DNA of 27,511 nt, from NCBI GenBank assembly GCA_016294105.1, contig JAEDCN010000034.1, positions 1 through 27,511 on the forward strand, written 5' to 3'. The stretch's first letter is position 1; every line of letters begins with the position of its first letter. The DNA comes from Treponema sp. (GTDB taxonomy: Bacteria; Spirochaetota; Spirochaetia; Treponematales; Treponemataceae). The notes beneath the pieces were generated by a model that saw only the letters and a program-made list of their open reading frames with translations, ran no database searches and was not told the DNA's origin. Of this stretch, positions 1 to 7,642 are shown in pieces. The position numbers and the translations under genes were made by a program.

Positions 1-57
1 GTTTACACCTTAATCCTTCTCCTTTTGTTGTGTGGTTTTATGGGCTCATTATAATCC
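1..57 (-). other. Left edge: probable ribosome-binding region of a further minus-strand gene
   Basis: No gene can be supported here. Read on the minus strand, the sequence after the RNA methyltransferase stop has a purine-rich stretch, AAAGGAGAAGG, then AAGGTG close to the window edge. This looks like a ribosome-binding site for a gene whose start codon lies outside the window. The only in-window start codons (ATG and GTG in this stretch) run into stops within a few codons. Confidence 0.3.
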
Positions 58-855
58 TTAGTTCTTTGTTATTTCGTACAGAATGATAGCCGAAGCCTGA
101 GCAACATTCAAACTTTCCACTGGCCAAGAATCTGGATTAGAAGCTCCCTTTCCCTTTTCCTGACTCATACTAAAAGCAGAAGGAATCACTACCAAGCAAT
201 CGCAGTTATCCTTTACTACTTGAGAAATTCCATGCTCTTCATTTCCCAGTACCACCAGCACAGGTTTGTTGTTCCGTCCCTTGTTCACCTTAGAGAGAGG
301 AGTAGTGGCACGAACATCTGTACCGATTCGGTACATCTTGTCTTTCATATCCTGTAAAAGTCGTACAACGGAACGAATGGAATACATATTTACATATTCC
401 ATTCCGCCTTGTGCCACTCGGTAGGTACTGGTTGTAATAAGGCTTTGAGATTCGTTTATAGGCAGGATAATATTTTTTATACCGAAGAATGCTGCACTGC
501 GGGCTATTGCTCCTAGATTGTTTGCATTCCCAACTCTATCCAACAGCAATGCTGATTCTCCAGACTGAATCCAGCTGGTAGTAATGGAAGCAGTGAGAGG
601 TACAGGAGGCTTTTCTTCAATCATAACTACCACACCCTGATGGTGAACGCTACCGCATAATTTTTCCAAGTCTTTGGATTCCACCATATTGTAGGGAACC
701 TTGTTCTGAGCAAGGAATCGGCACAAGTCACCAAACTTCTTTGAATTTTCCTCTGAATAATAAAAACGACGAATACTTTCGGGATGTTCCTTTCCCAAAG
801 CCTTTACTGCCGCAAAACCACACACTGCCAATTCATTGTTCTTCTTGTTCTTCAT
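58..855 (-). CDS. TrmH/SpoU-family RNA 2'-O-methyltransferase
   Basis: This 265-residue protein is a SAM-dependent RNA ribose methyltransferase of the knotted SPOUT class, acting in the cytoplasm on rRNA or tRNA. An N-terminal L30e-like substrate-binding region (about 8-80) precedes the catalytic domain. Motif 1 is DRVGNANNLGAIARS (106-120, with the invariant Asn and Arg), motif 2 is LGNEEHG (203-209), and motif 3 ends in ESLNVAQASA (247-256). About 20 residues rich in Ser, Lys and Gly (226-246) sit between the usual IP and SLNV of motif 3, where most family members have only a few residues. The start is supported by GAGGAAAT just upstream. It follows the OmpA-family gene by 14 bases on the same strand, so the two are probably cotranscribed. 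Family membership is clear. The exact target, for example the 23S G2251 site of RlmB, cannot be read from sequence. Confidence 0.9.
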   Translation of the reverse strand: MKNKKNNELAVCGFAAVKALGKEHPESIRRFYYSEENSKKFGDLCRFLAQNKVPYNMVESKDLEKLCGSVHHQGVVVMIEEKPPVPLTASITTSWIQSGESALLLDRVGNANNLGAIARSAAFFGIKNIILPINESQSLITTSTYRVAQGGMEYVNMYSIRSVVRLLQDMKDKMYRIGTDVRATTPLSKVNKGRNNKPVLVVLGNEEHGISQVVKDNCDCLVVIPSAFSMSQEKGKGASNPDSWPVESLNVAQASAIILYEITKN

Positions 856-869
856 AATTTCCTCATCTC

Positions 870-2288
870 TTACTGCAAGATTGTAATTTCTACACGACGG
901 TTTGCAGCCCGCCCTGCATCTGTATTATTATCTCCCACTGGACGTGTTCCACCATAGCCCCTAAACATAAATTGATCTTCTTTAAGGCCTCGTTTTACCA
1001 TTTCTTTGATTACCGACTGGGCTCGTTCCTCGGAAAGCTGCTGTTCACCAGCTGCCCGTCCCACCGCTGCGGTATGACCTTCTATCAAGAAGGTTCCATC
1101 TGGAACAGATTTCAGCACTTCAGCCACAGCATCAAGTCGCTCCTTCTCCTGGGGCAAAAGCTGGGAACTATCAGCCACAAACTGTAAGTCCCGTACAGAA
1201 AGCCTCACACCCTTGTCTGTATCTTCCACCTGAAAAAGACCCTTTCCGTCATCGGTAACTGCACTTGTCGCTGTACCCGGAACAGATTTTTTCTCTGTCC
1301 CTCCAGAACCAATCCCAGAAGAACCTGTTTTTGAAGAGCTGGCCCCTTTTCCAGTTTCATCTTTTTTTCCAAGGCTGGAACTTGCTGGAGGTTCCTCACC
1401 ACGAGCAATGTATACAGCCCGCTCATACAACTCTCGTTTATCCACCTGAACTGGAATCTTTGTAAAAAGTGATGTTGTTCCCTTGTACCGAATGTTTTCT
1501 CCATTACGATAGGTAAAGGTTTCATCCAACCGGTCAAGAATCATCATCACCGCACAGTTTTCCTTATCCACAAGAATATCTACATCATGAGTACCAGTGG
1601 CTTGAGTTAGCTCACTGTCGATTATTCTAGGCGGATTATACCGATTGAATCGAGTGGCAAATTTCGCCTTAATTCTATAAACTGGAGAGCCTTCATAAAG
1701 CTCTTCCCCCACAAATTCATATTCAACAGGAACTTCTAGAACTGTATATTGATTGTTATTACGTGGATCAATAACTCGCTCCGCCGTTCCTTGCCAACGG
1801 CTGCCTTTTTTTACCTTATCCTGTGGAAAAACGGGAAAATTCCGTAGCTGAGGATAAAAGCACATTTCCGTAAACTGAATGCTTCCATCCTGCAGCATTA
1901 CAAAGGTAGAAGGAGAAATATCATCTATTCCCGCTGCTGCTGTGATGCTGTTTCGTTTTGTTTGCTGAAAAACGTAAAAGTCGCCAGTGTACTCGGTACC
2001 CCACTGACCCCGCCAAGAGCCAGTTCCCACAGGATTCATAAAGCCATGAACTTCACGGCTAGTTAAACCAATGTAGCGACCATTTACATATTGGCTCCAA
2101 TTGGAACGCTCCACCAAGGTATAGTTTCCAGAAAAGCTATGAGCCAGCTGAACACTTCCTCCCGTAGAAGGAGTTGTAACTACAGAATTACCACTGGAAT
2201 TCTGTGCAAAAATAATTGAGGCTCCAAGAGAAGAAACTAAGAGCACAAACGCAACACGTTTAAATACAAATCCCTTGCCCCTTCTCAT
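870..2288 (-). CDS. OmpA-family periplasmic/outer-membrane protein
   Basis: This 472-residue exported protein has a signal peptide (1-28, hydrophobic core about 9-27, likely cut after IFA). A roughly 260-residue N-terminal region of no recognised family follows. Then come a low-complexity Ser/Gly/Lys linker (about 298-345) and a C-terminal OmpA-like domain (about 367-472) ending in the GRAANRRVE signature. OmpA-like domains normally anchor the envelope to peptidoglycan. The Arg of the peptide-binding pair is kept (R422 in LSEERA), but the partner Asp of the usual GHTD is Ala (A407 in GHTAAVG), spaced 15 residues from the Arg as in the family. T. pallidum Tp0624 has a comparable large N-terminal region plus OmpA domain, so this may be its counterpart; that is from memory. 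A strong GGAGG site sits 5 bases before the ATG. The cyclophilin-FKBP gene lies 18 bases upstream on the same strand. Confidence 0.85.
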   Translation of the reverse strand: MRRGKGFVFKRVAFVLLVSSLGASIIFAQNSSGNSVVTTPSTGGSVQLAHSFSGNYTLVERSNWSQYVNGRYIGLTSREVHGFMNPVGTGSWRGQWGTEYTGDFYVFQQTKRNSITAAAGIDDISPSTFVMLQDGSIQFTEMCFYPQLRNFPVFPQDKVKKGSRWQGTAERVIDPRNNNQYTVLEVPVEYEFVGEELYEGSPVYRIKAKFATRFNRYNPPRIIDSELTQATGTHDVDILVDKENCAVMMILDRLDETFTYRNGENIRYKGTTSLFTKIPVQVDKRELYERAVYIARGEEPPASSSLGKKDETGKGASSSKTGSSGIGSGGTEKKSVPGTATSAVTDDGKGLFQVEDTDKGVRLSVRDLQFVADSSQLLPQEKERLDAVAEVLKSVPDGTFLIEGHTAAVGRAAGEQQLSEERAQSVIKEMVKRGLKEDQFMFRGYGGTRPVGDNNTDAGRAANRRVEITILQ

Positions 2289-2306
2289 AGAGCCTCCAAA
2301 TTAGAT

Positions 2307-3332
2307 TTATTTAATCTTTACAAGTTCAATGTCAAAGGCAATATAAGCACCACCAGGAATAACTCCACCAGCACCTGCATCACCATAAGCCATAGAAGGA
2401 GGCAGAACAACAGTTCTCTTTTCTCCAACCTTCATTTCCTGAACCATTACATCAAATCCAGGAATCATCTGATGAGCACCGGTCCTGAAGTCCAAGGTTC
2501 CACGACCCTGAGAAGAATCAAAAACCTGACCATCCAAGAAATAACCAGTATAGTGAACGGCAACGTTCTTACCAGCTCCACAGGTAATACCGCTTCCTTC
2601 TTTTGTCACTTTATAGTAAATGCCGTCAGCAGTCTTTGTTGCATCAGGGAAAGTAGCCTCAATAGATGCAATAATTGCTTCCTGTTCCTTAGCCTTCTTT
2701 TCGGCATTTTCCTTGGCAACCTTTGCTCTCAGTCCATCAAAATCAGCCTGAGTTGCAGTAAATTTGCTTGCTTCATCACCCTGGCGGACAATAGTTACCT
2801 TGTTGATTTTGTCACCCTGTACAATCTTGTTTACAACATCCTGTCCCTCAAGAACACGACCAAATACGGTGTGCTTTCCATCCAACCAAGGAGTCTCCAC
2901 GTGGGTAATGAAGAACTGGCTTCCGTTTGTTCCAGCTCCTGCATTTGCCATGGAAAGTACACCAGGGCCATCATGCTTCAGGCTTTCTACAATCTCATCT
3001 TCAAAACGATATCCAGGGCCACCTGTTCCGTTACCCTTGGGATCTCCACCCTGAATCATAAAGTCACTGATAACACGATGGAATTTCAGTCCATCATAAA
3101 AGGGCTTTCCCTTGGTAGCATCCAAGGTTCCCTCTGCCAAACCAACAAAGTTAGTTACAGTAAGGGGAGTTTCCTTGTAATGCAACTCCAAAACAATTTC
3201 ACCCTTTGAGGTTTCCATAATTGCAAAAACCCCATCCTTTCCTTCAATCACCTTTGATTTTTTTTCCATGGATGAACATCCTCCTATTAAAATCATACAG
3301 GCACTTATCAATGCCACGAAATTTTTCGTCAT
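2307..3332 (-). CDS. Cyclophilin-FKBP fusion peptidyl-prolyl isomerase, predicted lipoprotein
   Basis: This 341-residue protein carries two unrelated prolyl isomerase folds in one chain. A short signal sequence ends in LIGGC (Cys19), a relaxed spirochaetal lipobox, so it is probably a lipid-anchored periplasmic foldase. The cyclophilin domain (about 34-186) has the active-site run FHRVISDFMIQGGD (84-97) including catalytic R86, plus QFFIT (139-143), W149 and H154. A charged, probably helical linker (about 195-228, rich in Lys, Glu and Ala) joins it to an FKBP domain (about 238-341) with VHYTGYFLDGQVFDSS, PPSMAYGDAG and the closing GGVIPGGAYIAFDIEL. Both active sites look intact. The ribosome-binding site is GAGAGG. 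It sits 14 bases downstream of an unrecognised secreted protein and 18 bases before the OmpA-family gene, suggesting an envelope operon. Cyclophilin-linker-FKBP proteins are known from treponemes; the in vivo clients are not evident. Confidence 0.9.
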   Translation of the reverse strand: MTKNFVALISACMILIGGCSSMEKKSKVIEGKDGVFAIMETSKGEIVLELHYKETPLTVTNFVGLAEGTLDATKGKPFYDGLKFHRVISDFMIQGGDPKGNGTGGPGYRFEDEIVESLKHDGPGVLSMANAGAGTNGSQFFITHVETPWLDGKHTVFGRVLEGQDVVNKIVQGDKINKVTIVRQGDEASKFTATQADFDGLRAKVAKENAEKKAKEQEAIIASIEATFPDATKTADGIYYKVTKEGSGITCGAGKNVAVHYTGYFLDGQVFDSSQGRGTLDFRTGAHQMIPGFDVMVQEMKVGEKRTVVLPPSMAYGDAGAGGVIPGGAYIAFDIELVKIK

Positions 3333-3346
3333 TTTATACCTCTCTG

Positions 3347-4183
3347 TTATTTCAATTCAGCTTCTTTTGCTGAAATATAACTGCTTGCAAACCAATCATG
3401 TAAAGCTGTTATCCGTGAACCAAAAGATTTATTCAATTTATTTTCCAACAAGCTTATAGCCGGAAATTTAACCTTTGCTCCAACATACATCACAAGGTAA
3501 GAACCCTTATCCAGAACATCAATATTGAACACAAGATTATTTGCCTTTACTGCAGTAATCAAGCCATATTTCAAAGGCTCCATCAATCTAATTACCATGG
3601 AAACTTCATTTTCTCGTTGATGATAATCAATTTGATAACAATTATCACCAAAGGAACCATCTTCCTGGAATGCATAGACTGAAAGATTTTCAGCTGAACC
3701 ATCTACCTTATCGGGAATCCTATTCTTATCCTCAAGACTGTCTATGGTGTAAGACTGGGAATACAAGGTCTTCATCTTTTTTTCACTGTTGGAATAATAT
3801 TCAATTCCTTCCATGGAAGAAATTGACCTCATAATCCGAGAAATGAGGGCTGTATCCAATTCACTTTGATTTGAACCTTCAGGCTTTTCAATCAAAAAAA
3901 GGGATTCAGCTACAAAAACAGGTTCTTTTTCCTCTGTCCAGGTTTTTGTTAAAAGGTAACCCAGCTCAGTCTTTGGATACAGGGTAAAATCTTTACCCCT
4001 TTCCTTAAAAGATTGAGTGCGGTATTCACCCTTTTCCAACATTTGCTGAAAAATTTCTCCATCAATTTCAGAAGGAATATTTTCAGCAGTCTGAGCAAAA
4101 ATCCCTCCAATCAACAGAATTGCCAAACAAAGACAGAGAATAGGCTTACGATGAACCAACAAGTTTATCATCTTAATTTTCAT
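3347..4183 (-). CDS. Secreted protein of unrecognised family
   Basis: I do not recognise this 278-residue protein. It begins with a basic N-terminus and a hydrophobic stretch (about 14-29 from the chosen start) ending in IFAQ, a good signal peptide, so it is probably periplasmic or attached to an outer layer. The rest is mixed charge with no further membrane segment and no cysteine cluster. I chose the ATG at 4183 because AAGGAGG lies 8 bases before it. The reading frame continues upstream to 4219, but that extension would be translated through a perfect 16-base-pair hairpin that ends just before the ribosome-binding site. It sits between jag and the cyclophilin-FKBP gene on the same strand. 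Its place next to export and folding genes suggests an envelope role, which is inference only. Confidence 0.75.
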   Translation of the reverse strand: MKIKMINLLVHRKPILCLCLAILLIGGIFAQTAENIPSEIDGEIFQQMLEKGEYRTQSFKERGKDFTLYPKTELGYLLTKTWTEEKEPVFVAESLFLIEKPEGSNQSELDTALISRIMRSISSMEGIEYYSNSEKKMKTLYSQSYTIDSLEDKNRIPDKVDGSAENLSVYAFQEDGSFGDNCYQIDYHQRENEVSMVIRLMEPLKYGLITAVKANNLVFNIDVLDKGSYLVMYVGAKVKFPAISLLENKLNKSFGSRITALHDWFASSYISAKEAELK

Positions 4184-4198
4184 AAAATAAACCTCCTT

Positions 4199-4238
4199 AT
4201 CTACTTTAGGTTTTATCATTAAAAAACCTAAAGTAGAT
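4199..4238 (-). promoter_or_regulatory. Perfect 16-bp hairpin abutting the ribosome-binding site of the secreted-protein gene
   Basis: The arms ATCTACTTTAGGTTTT (4199-4214) and its exact complement (4223-4238) flank an 8-base loop. On the minus-strand transcript the stem ends one base before AAGGAGG. It follows the jag stop codon by 22 bases. There is no U-run directly after the stem, so a standard intrinsic terminator is less likely than a 5' leader structure or an mRNA-stabilising or processing hairpin. Confidence 0.7.
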
Positions 4239-4260
4239 ATTGTTACAGCGATATAGAAAC

Positions 4261-4962
4261 TTATCTCAATCCTTTGTAGATAATACGTACCTGCTTGTAC
4301 AGTCCGTCTCCCTCACTCTTTGTTTCTACATCACTGATGTCATTCAAAGTAGTGTGAATAAGTCTTCGCTCAAAGGGATTCATAGGCTCCAGCAAAACAG
4401 ACTTGCGGCTCATGCGAACCTTATCTGCAGTATTGTATGCCAACCGTACCAATGATTCTTCCCGACGAATACGATAATTTTCTGTATCAAGAATTACCCG
4501 AATGTCTTCCCGACCAAGGCGACCAGCGTAAACGTTTACCAACAGCTGCAAAGCGTCAAGATTCTTTCCTTTGCGACCAATCAAGATGGAAGACTTTGAA
4601 GAATTCAGACGAATTCCCAACTTGTGATCCTCCCGGAACATGATTTCTACAGTAACGTCATATCCCATCTTGCGAATCATGGAAGCAGTAAAATCAATGA
4701 GTTTTTTCTCAAAATCATCCTGAGGTAGGGGATCTGCAAAGATAGCTCTGGAAGCTTTGGGCATTCCTCCTTCAAATTCAGGATCCACATTTTCAGCTGC
4801 ATCCACTGTATGAACTCGAATCTTTACATATCCCTTCTTAAAAAATCCAGTTTTCTGAGACTCAATAATTTCTACATCAAACTGGTCTCTTTCCAAGCCC
4901 AGTTCATTTGCAGCCAGTTCAATGGCTTCTTTTTCGGTCTTTCCTTCATATTCGTATACCAT
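4261..4962 (-). CDS. jag: Jag/KhpB RNA-binding protein
   Basis: This 233-residue cytoplasmic RNA-binding protein belongs to the Jag (SpoIIIJ-associated, KhpB) family. It has a Jag-N domain (about 1-52, with the typical KTGFFKKGYVKIRV ending), an acidic linker, a type II KH domain (about 85-160) with the RNA-contacting loop IGRKG (128-132), and an R3H domain with the R-x3-H motif at 199-203 (ERRLIHTTL). It is directly downstream of yidC, the usual partner, with 32 bases between them and a clear AAAGGAG site before the start. Known family members act with KhpA on mRNA and influence envelope growth; nothing here shows which transcripts it binds. Length and domain order are normal. Confidence 0.94.
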   Translation of the reverse strand: MVYEYEGKTEKEAIELAANELGLERDQFDVEIIESQKTGFFKKGYVKIRVHTVDAAENVDPEFEGGMPKASRAIFADPLPQDDFEKKLIDFTASMIRKMGYDVTVEIMFREDHKLGIRLNSSKSSILIGRKGKNLDALQLLVNVYAGRLGREDIRVILDTENYRIRREESLVRLAYNTADKVRMSRKSVLLEPMNPFERRLIHTTLNDISDVETKSEGDGLYKQVRIIYKGLR

Positions 4963-4994
4963 AGTATATCTCCTTTATTCTAAGCACGGTCAAA

Positions 4995-6761
4995 TTACTT
5001 CTTCTTTCTGGGAACAAAAACCTTCTTTTCAGCGGCTTTGTTCAGCTCCATTTCTGCACGCTTTGCCTTCATCATCCTGTTTATAATCATCTGCTGGAAA
5101 AGCTGCAAAACGTTACTTACAGTCCAGTACAAAAGAAGTCCTGCTGGGGCATTGTAGAAGATGAAGAAGAACATAATGGGCATACCATACATCATAATCT
5201 TCATCTGCGTGTTGTTTCCGCCAGCAGCAGCACTTGACTGTGTAACCTTTCCAAAAATCAACTGTGAAGCCAGATAGATAATGGGCAAAAGGTGGATTTG
5301 ACTACCAAGAATTGGTAAATTACCAGGGAGAGGAACAATATCTCCAATGGAAAGGTCAGGAATCCAACCAGGGATGAACATTGCTCCACGGAACTCAAAG
5401 TAGTTGTTGAACAAGTTGTACATTGCAAAAATCAAGGGGAACTGTAGCAACAAGGGCAAGCATCCAGAGAGAGGATTATAACCAGATTCCTTGTACAGCT
5501 TGGACATTTCCATATTCAACTTGTCTGGCTGATCCTTATACTTATCCTGAATTTCCTTAATCTGAGGCTGAAGTTCCTGCATCTTCAAGGTACCCATAGA
5601 ACTCTTCTTTGTAAGAGGGAACAAGAGAATCTTGATTATGATAGTCAGGATGATGATAGATACACCCCAGTTAGGAATAATCTTATAAATCAGCTCCATA
5701 CAGAATTTGAGGATTGACTCAAGCCAAGATAGAATTCCAGAAGATTGAAGGCTCTCGTTCAACTTCATGTTGGACAAGCCCCATGGATTATCCTGGGAAT
5801 TATTGTAAATCTTCAAATCCTTTTCGGTACGAGGACCAACATAGAAATAATAAGAATCCTTGGTAGAAGACTCCATGATGGCCTTTCTTGTAAGCATTAC
5901 CTGAGCATTAGCATAATTGTTCACCTCAACCACAGTAGAAAACTCTACATCCAGCATTGTACTGGGCTGAACGGGAACAGCAAGAATTTCAAAGTACTTA
6001 CCACCAACACCTGTCCAAGTAAAATCTTTTTCATAGACCTGTGTTTTACCTTCACCAATAACTTGGGTCTTCTTCTTGTTTCCGTCAAAAGACATGAACG
6101 TTCTGTTTTCATATCTGTTTGATTTTGCATTGTAGTAAGGACCAATCTGTGGTGATGTTCTGATAGTATATGCTGCATCTCCAAAGGAAAGTCTGTTCAT
6201 TCCATCGGAACCTTCTACACTCACATCCAAGCGAAACAAATAATCGTCTGGCTTAAAGGTATACTGCTTTGCCAAAATATATTTTCCACCGCTTCTTGAA
6301 TCTTGGAATGTCTTGTAAAAGCCTACAGTGTAATCATCAATCTTCTTTACGTGGAACAAATCCTGAATGATACCGTTTTCAGCTTCACCCAAGGCAATGG
6401 AAAAAGCTCTATTTTGGGCAGAAATATTATCTGCCATTTCTACACCAGCATCTCCATCACGATGCTCCAACAATTCATATCCAATAACGTCTCCACCCCG
6501 ATTGGAAAGTGTAATCTTTGCCTTGCTGGTAAGAATTACAATCTCTTCTTCTTTGATAGATTCTTCATCATCGGGATAGGCAACTGTCAAGCTACTGGAA
6601 GAAACCTCCTGCTTTTCAACAGGCTCTTCAATCAGAGGAATCTCTTGTTCAACTACAACTTCTTCAGCAGCTTTGGGAGGGAACACTACCGTTTGCAATA
6701 CGGTAAAGGTAATCAGTACAATAGTGGAAAGCACTATTGCAATCAAAGTGTTTTTTTCCAT
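4995..6761 (-). CDS. yidC: YidC membrane protein insertase
   Basis: This 588-residue inner-membrane insertase works alone or with SecYEG. It has the Gram-negative layout: an N-terminal membrane segment (about 7-27), a large periplasmic domain (about 30-340), then the conserved five-helix core. The core includes NWGVSIIILTIIIKILLFPLT (TM2), the cytoplasmic hairpin with KMQELQPQIKEIQDKYKDQP, and GCLPLLLQFPLIFAMYNLF. A basic C-terminus (KKVFVPRKKK) follows, suited to ribosome binding. At the position of the groove arginine of E. coli YidC (R366) this protein has Lys377, which keeps the positive charge. The start has TTAGGAG upstream. It lies between yidD (29-base gap) and jag (32-base gap), the classical arrangement. 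Confidence 0.96.
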   Translation of the reverse strand: MEKNTLIAIVLSTIVLITFTVLQTVVFPPKAAEEVVVEQEIPLIEEPVEKQEVSSSSLTVAYPDDEESIKEEEIVILTSKAKITLSNRGGDVIGYELLEHRDGDAGVEMADNISAQNRAFSIALGEAENGIIQDLFHVKKIDDYTVGFYKTFQDSRSGGKYILAKQYTFKPDDYLFRLDVSVEGSDGMNRLSFGDAAYTIRTSPQIGPYYNAKSNRYENRTFMSFDGNKKKTQVIGEGKTQVYEKDFTWTGVGGKYFEILAVPVQPSTMLDVEFSTVVEVNNYANAQVMLTRKAIMESSTKDSYYFYVGPRTEKDLKIYNNSQDNPWGLSNMKLNESLQSSGILSWLESILKFCMELIYKIIPNWGVSIIILTIIIKILLFPLTKKSSMGTLKMQELQPQIKEIQDKYKDQPDKLNMEMSKLYKESGYNPLSGCLPLLLQFPLIFAMYNLFNNYFEFRGAMFIPGWIPDLSIGDIVPLPGNLPILGSQIHLLPIIYLASQLIFGKVTQSSAAAGGNNTQMKIMMYGMPIMFFFIFYNAPAGLLLYWTVSNVLQLFQQMIINRMMKAKRAEMELNKAAEKKVFVPRKKK

Positions 6762-6790
6762 AAAGATAAAACTCCTAAGGCAGCATAAAC

Positions 6791-7012
6791 CTATGGAACA
6801 GGATCATATCCTCCCTTGCAGAAAGGATTACACCTTAATATACGTCTCACTGCCAGATAAAACCCTTTAAAAGGGCCATGTCTTTGAATTGCCTCCAAGG
6901 CATAAGATGAACAGGTGGGATAGAATCTACAACTTGGAGGAAAAAGTGGTGAAATACAGATTTGATAAAAACGAATGAGTACACACAAAAATCGAACCAG
7001 AAGTTTTTTCAT
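6791..7012 (-). CDS. yidD: YidD membrane protein insertion efficiency factor
   Basis: This 73-residue protein matches the short YidD family throughout. It has an amphipathic N-terminus (KKLLVRFLCVLIRFYQ), the cysteine-containing core CRFYPTCSSYALEAI and the closing RCNPFCKGGYDPVP. YidD is an inner-membrane-associated helper of YidC-dependent insertion. Its ATG overlaps the stop codon of rnpA (ATGA at 7009-7012), so translation is probably coupled. Length is typical. Confidence 0.95.
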   Translation of the reverse strand: MKKLLVRFLCVLIRFYQICISPLFPPSCRFYPTCSSYALEAIQRHGPFKGFYLAVRRILRCNPFCKGGYDPVP

Positions 7013-7371
7013 ACCGAAATTATTCCAGCTTTAAGGCATAAATTGCGGATTTGTGCACACCGTGTAGGGAACGTATCATTTCCTGGATATACTAAGAGAA
7101 CCATATCATATCCAGTGTTCAGGAATGCTTTGAAATAACGATAGGCTTCGCGGCTTAGGCGCTTGGAATAGTTTCTTTCCACTGCGTTACCATAACCACG
7201 GGGTAGGGTAAATGCAATACGATTTATATTTGCATCATTGGGCAAATAAAATAACTTTGCCCCATGAACACTTACCCGTTTCCCCTTTTTAAACAGATTT
7301 TGAATGTCTGAGTACTTTTTAACACGCTCATGGCGGGTAAAAGTTCCCGTCCTTATCAAGTCTGTTCCCAT
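7009..7371 (-). CDS. rnpA: RNase P protein component
   Basis: This 120-residue basic protein is the protein subunit of ribonuclease P, which with the RNA subunit removes 5' leaders from pre-tRNAs. The RNA-binding signature is present as ERNYSKRLSREAYRYF (65-80). It keeps the invariant R-N and K-R-x2-R-E, but has Tyr in the place of the second Arg of the common RNR. The conserved early region (HERVKKYSDIQNLFKKGKRV) is also there. It follows rpmH by 14 bases and overlaps yidD by 4 bases. The ribosome-binding site is weak (TTAGGTT). The RNase P RNA gene is not in the window. Confidence 0.95.
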   Translation of the reverse strand: MGTDLIRTGTFTRHERVKKYSDIQNLFKKGKRVSVHGAKLFYLPNDANINRIAFTLPRGYGNAVERNYSKRLSREAYRYFKAFLNTGYDMVLLVYPGNDTFPTRCAQIRNLCLKAGIISV

Positions 7372-7385
7372 AACCTAACTATTTT

Positions 7386-7541
7386 TTAGTAAGGCTTCTT
7401 CTCATCAGAAACAGTAAGCTTGTAGCGTCCCTTTGCTCGGCGGCGCTTGAGAACCAAACGACCACCACGGGTCTTCATACGGGCACGGAAACCGAATTTT
7501 CTATTTCGCTTTACTCTACTGGGCTGGTATGTCCGTTTCAT
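7386..7541 (-). CDS. rpmH: 50S ribosomal protein L34
   Basis: I translated this short gene by hand. It gives 51 residues beginning MKRTYQPSRVKRNRKFGFRA and continuing RMKTRGGRLVLKRRRAKGRY, a full match to bacterial L34. A short acidic/basic tail (KLTVSDEKKPY) makes it several residues longer than the usual 44-46. L34 is a small rRNA-binding protein of the large subunit. AAAGGAG lies 9 bases before the ATG. It is followed by rnpA, the conserved rpmH-rnpA pair, 14 bases away. Confidence 0.97.
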   Translation of the reverse strand: MKRTYQPSRVKRNRKFGFRARMKTRGGRLVLKRRRAKGRYKLTVSDEKKPY

Positions 7542-7563
7542 TGAACACGTCTCCTTTATTGAT

Positions 7564-7589
7564 AAGGGTTAGAAATATATCAAACCCTT
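7564..7589 (-). promoter_or_regulatory. Small hairpin in the rpmH leader
   Basis: Arms AAGGGTT (7564-7570) and AACCCTT (7583-7589) enclose a 12-base AT-rich loop. On the minus strand it sits between the DUF721 gene and the rpmH ribosome-binding site (AAAGGAG about 8 bases after the stem). No U-run follows, so it may be a leader structure rather than a terminator. The stem is short and could be chance. Confidence 0.35.
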
Positions 7590-7612
7590 GGATATACATG
7601 ATAAGTTTCAGA

Positions 7613-7642
7613 ACAATATCATATTTTTTTATCATTAGTCAA
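7613..7642 (-). promoter_or_regulatory. Possible rpmH promoter inside the end of the DUF721 gene
   Basis: On the minus strand TTGACT (7637-7642) and TATTGT (7613-7618) are 18 bases apart, close to sigma-70 -35 and -10 elements. The -10 is poor. This would start an rpmH-rnpA-yidD-yidC-jag transcript about 65 bases before the rpmH ATG. Confidence 0.3.

Noticed and set aside
2472..3209. 245-codon open frame antisense to the cyclophilin-FKBP gene
   Set aside because: It is a shadow of a well-supported gene, with no domain, no ribosome-binding site and Ser/Cys/Leu-rich composition typical of antisense frames.
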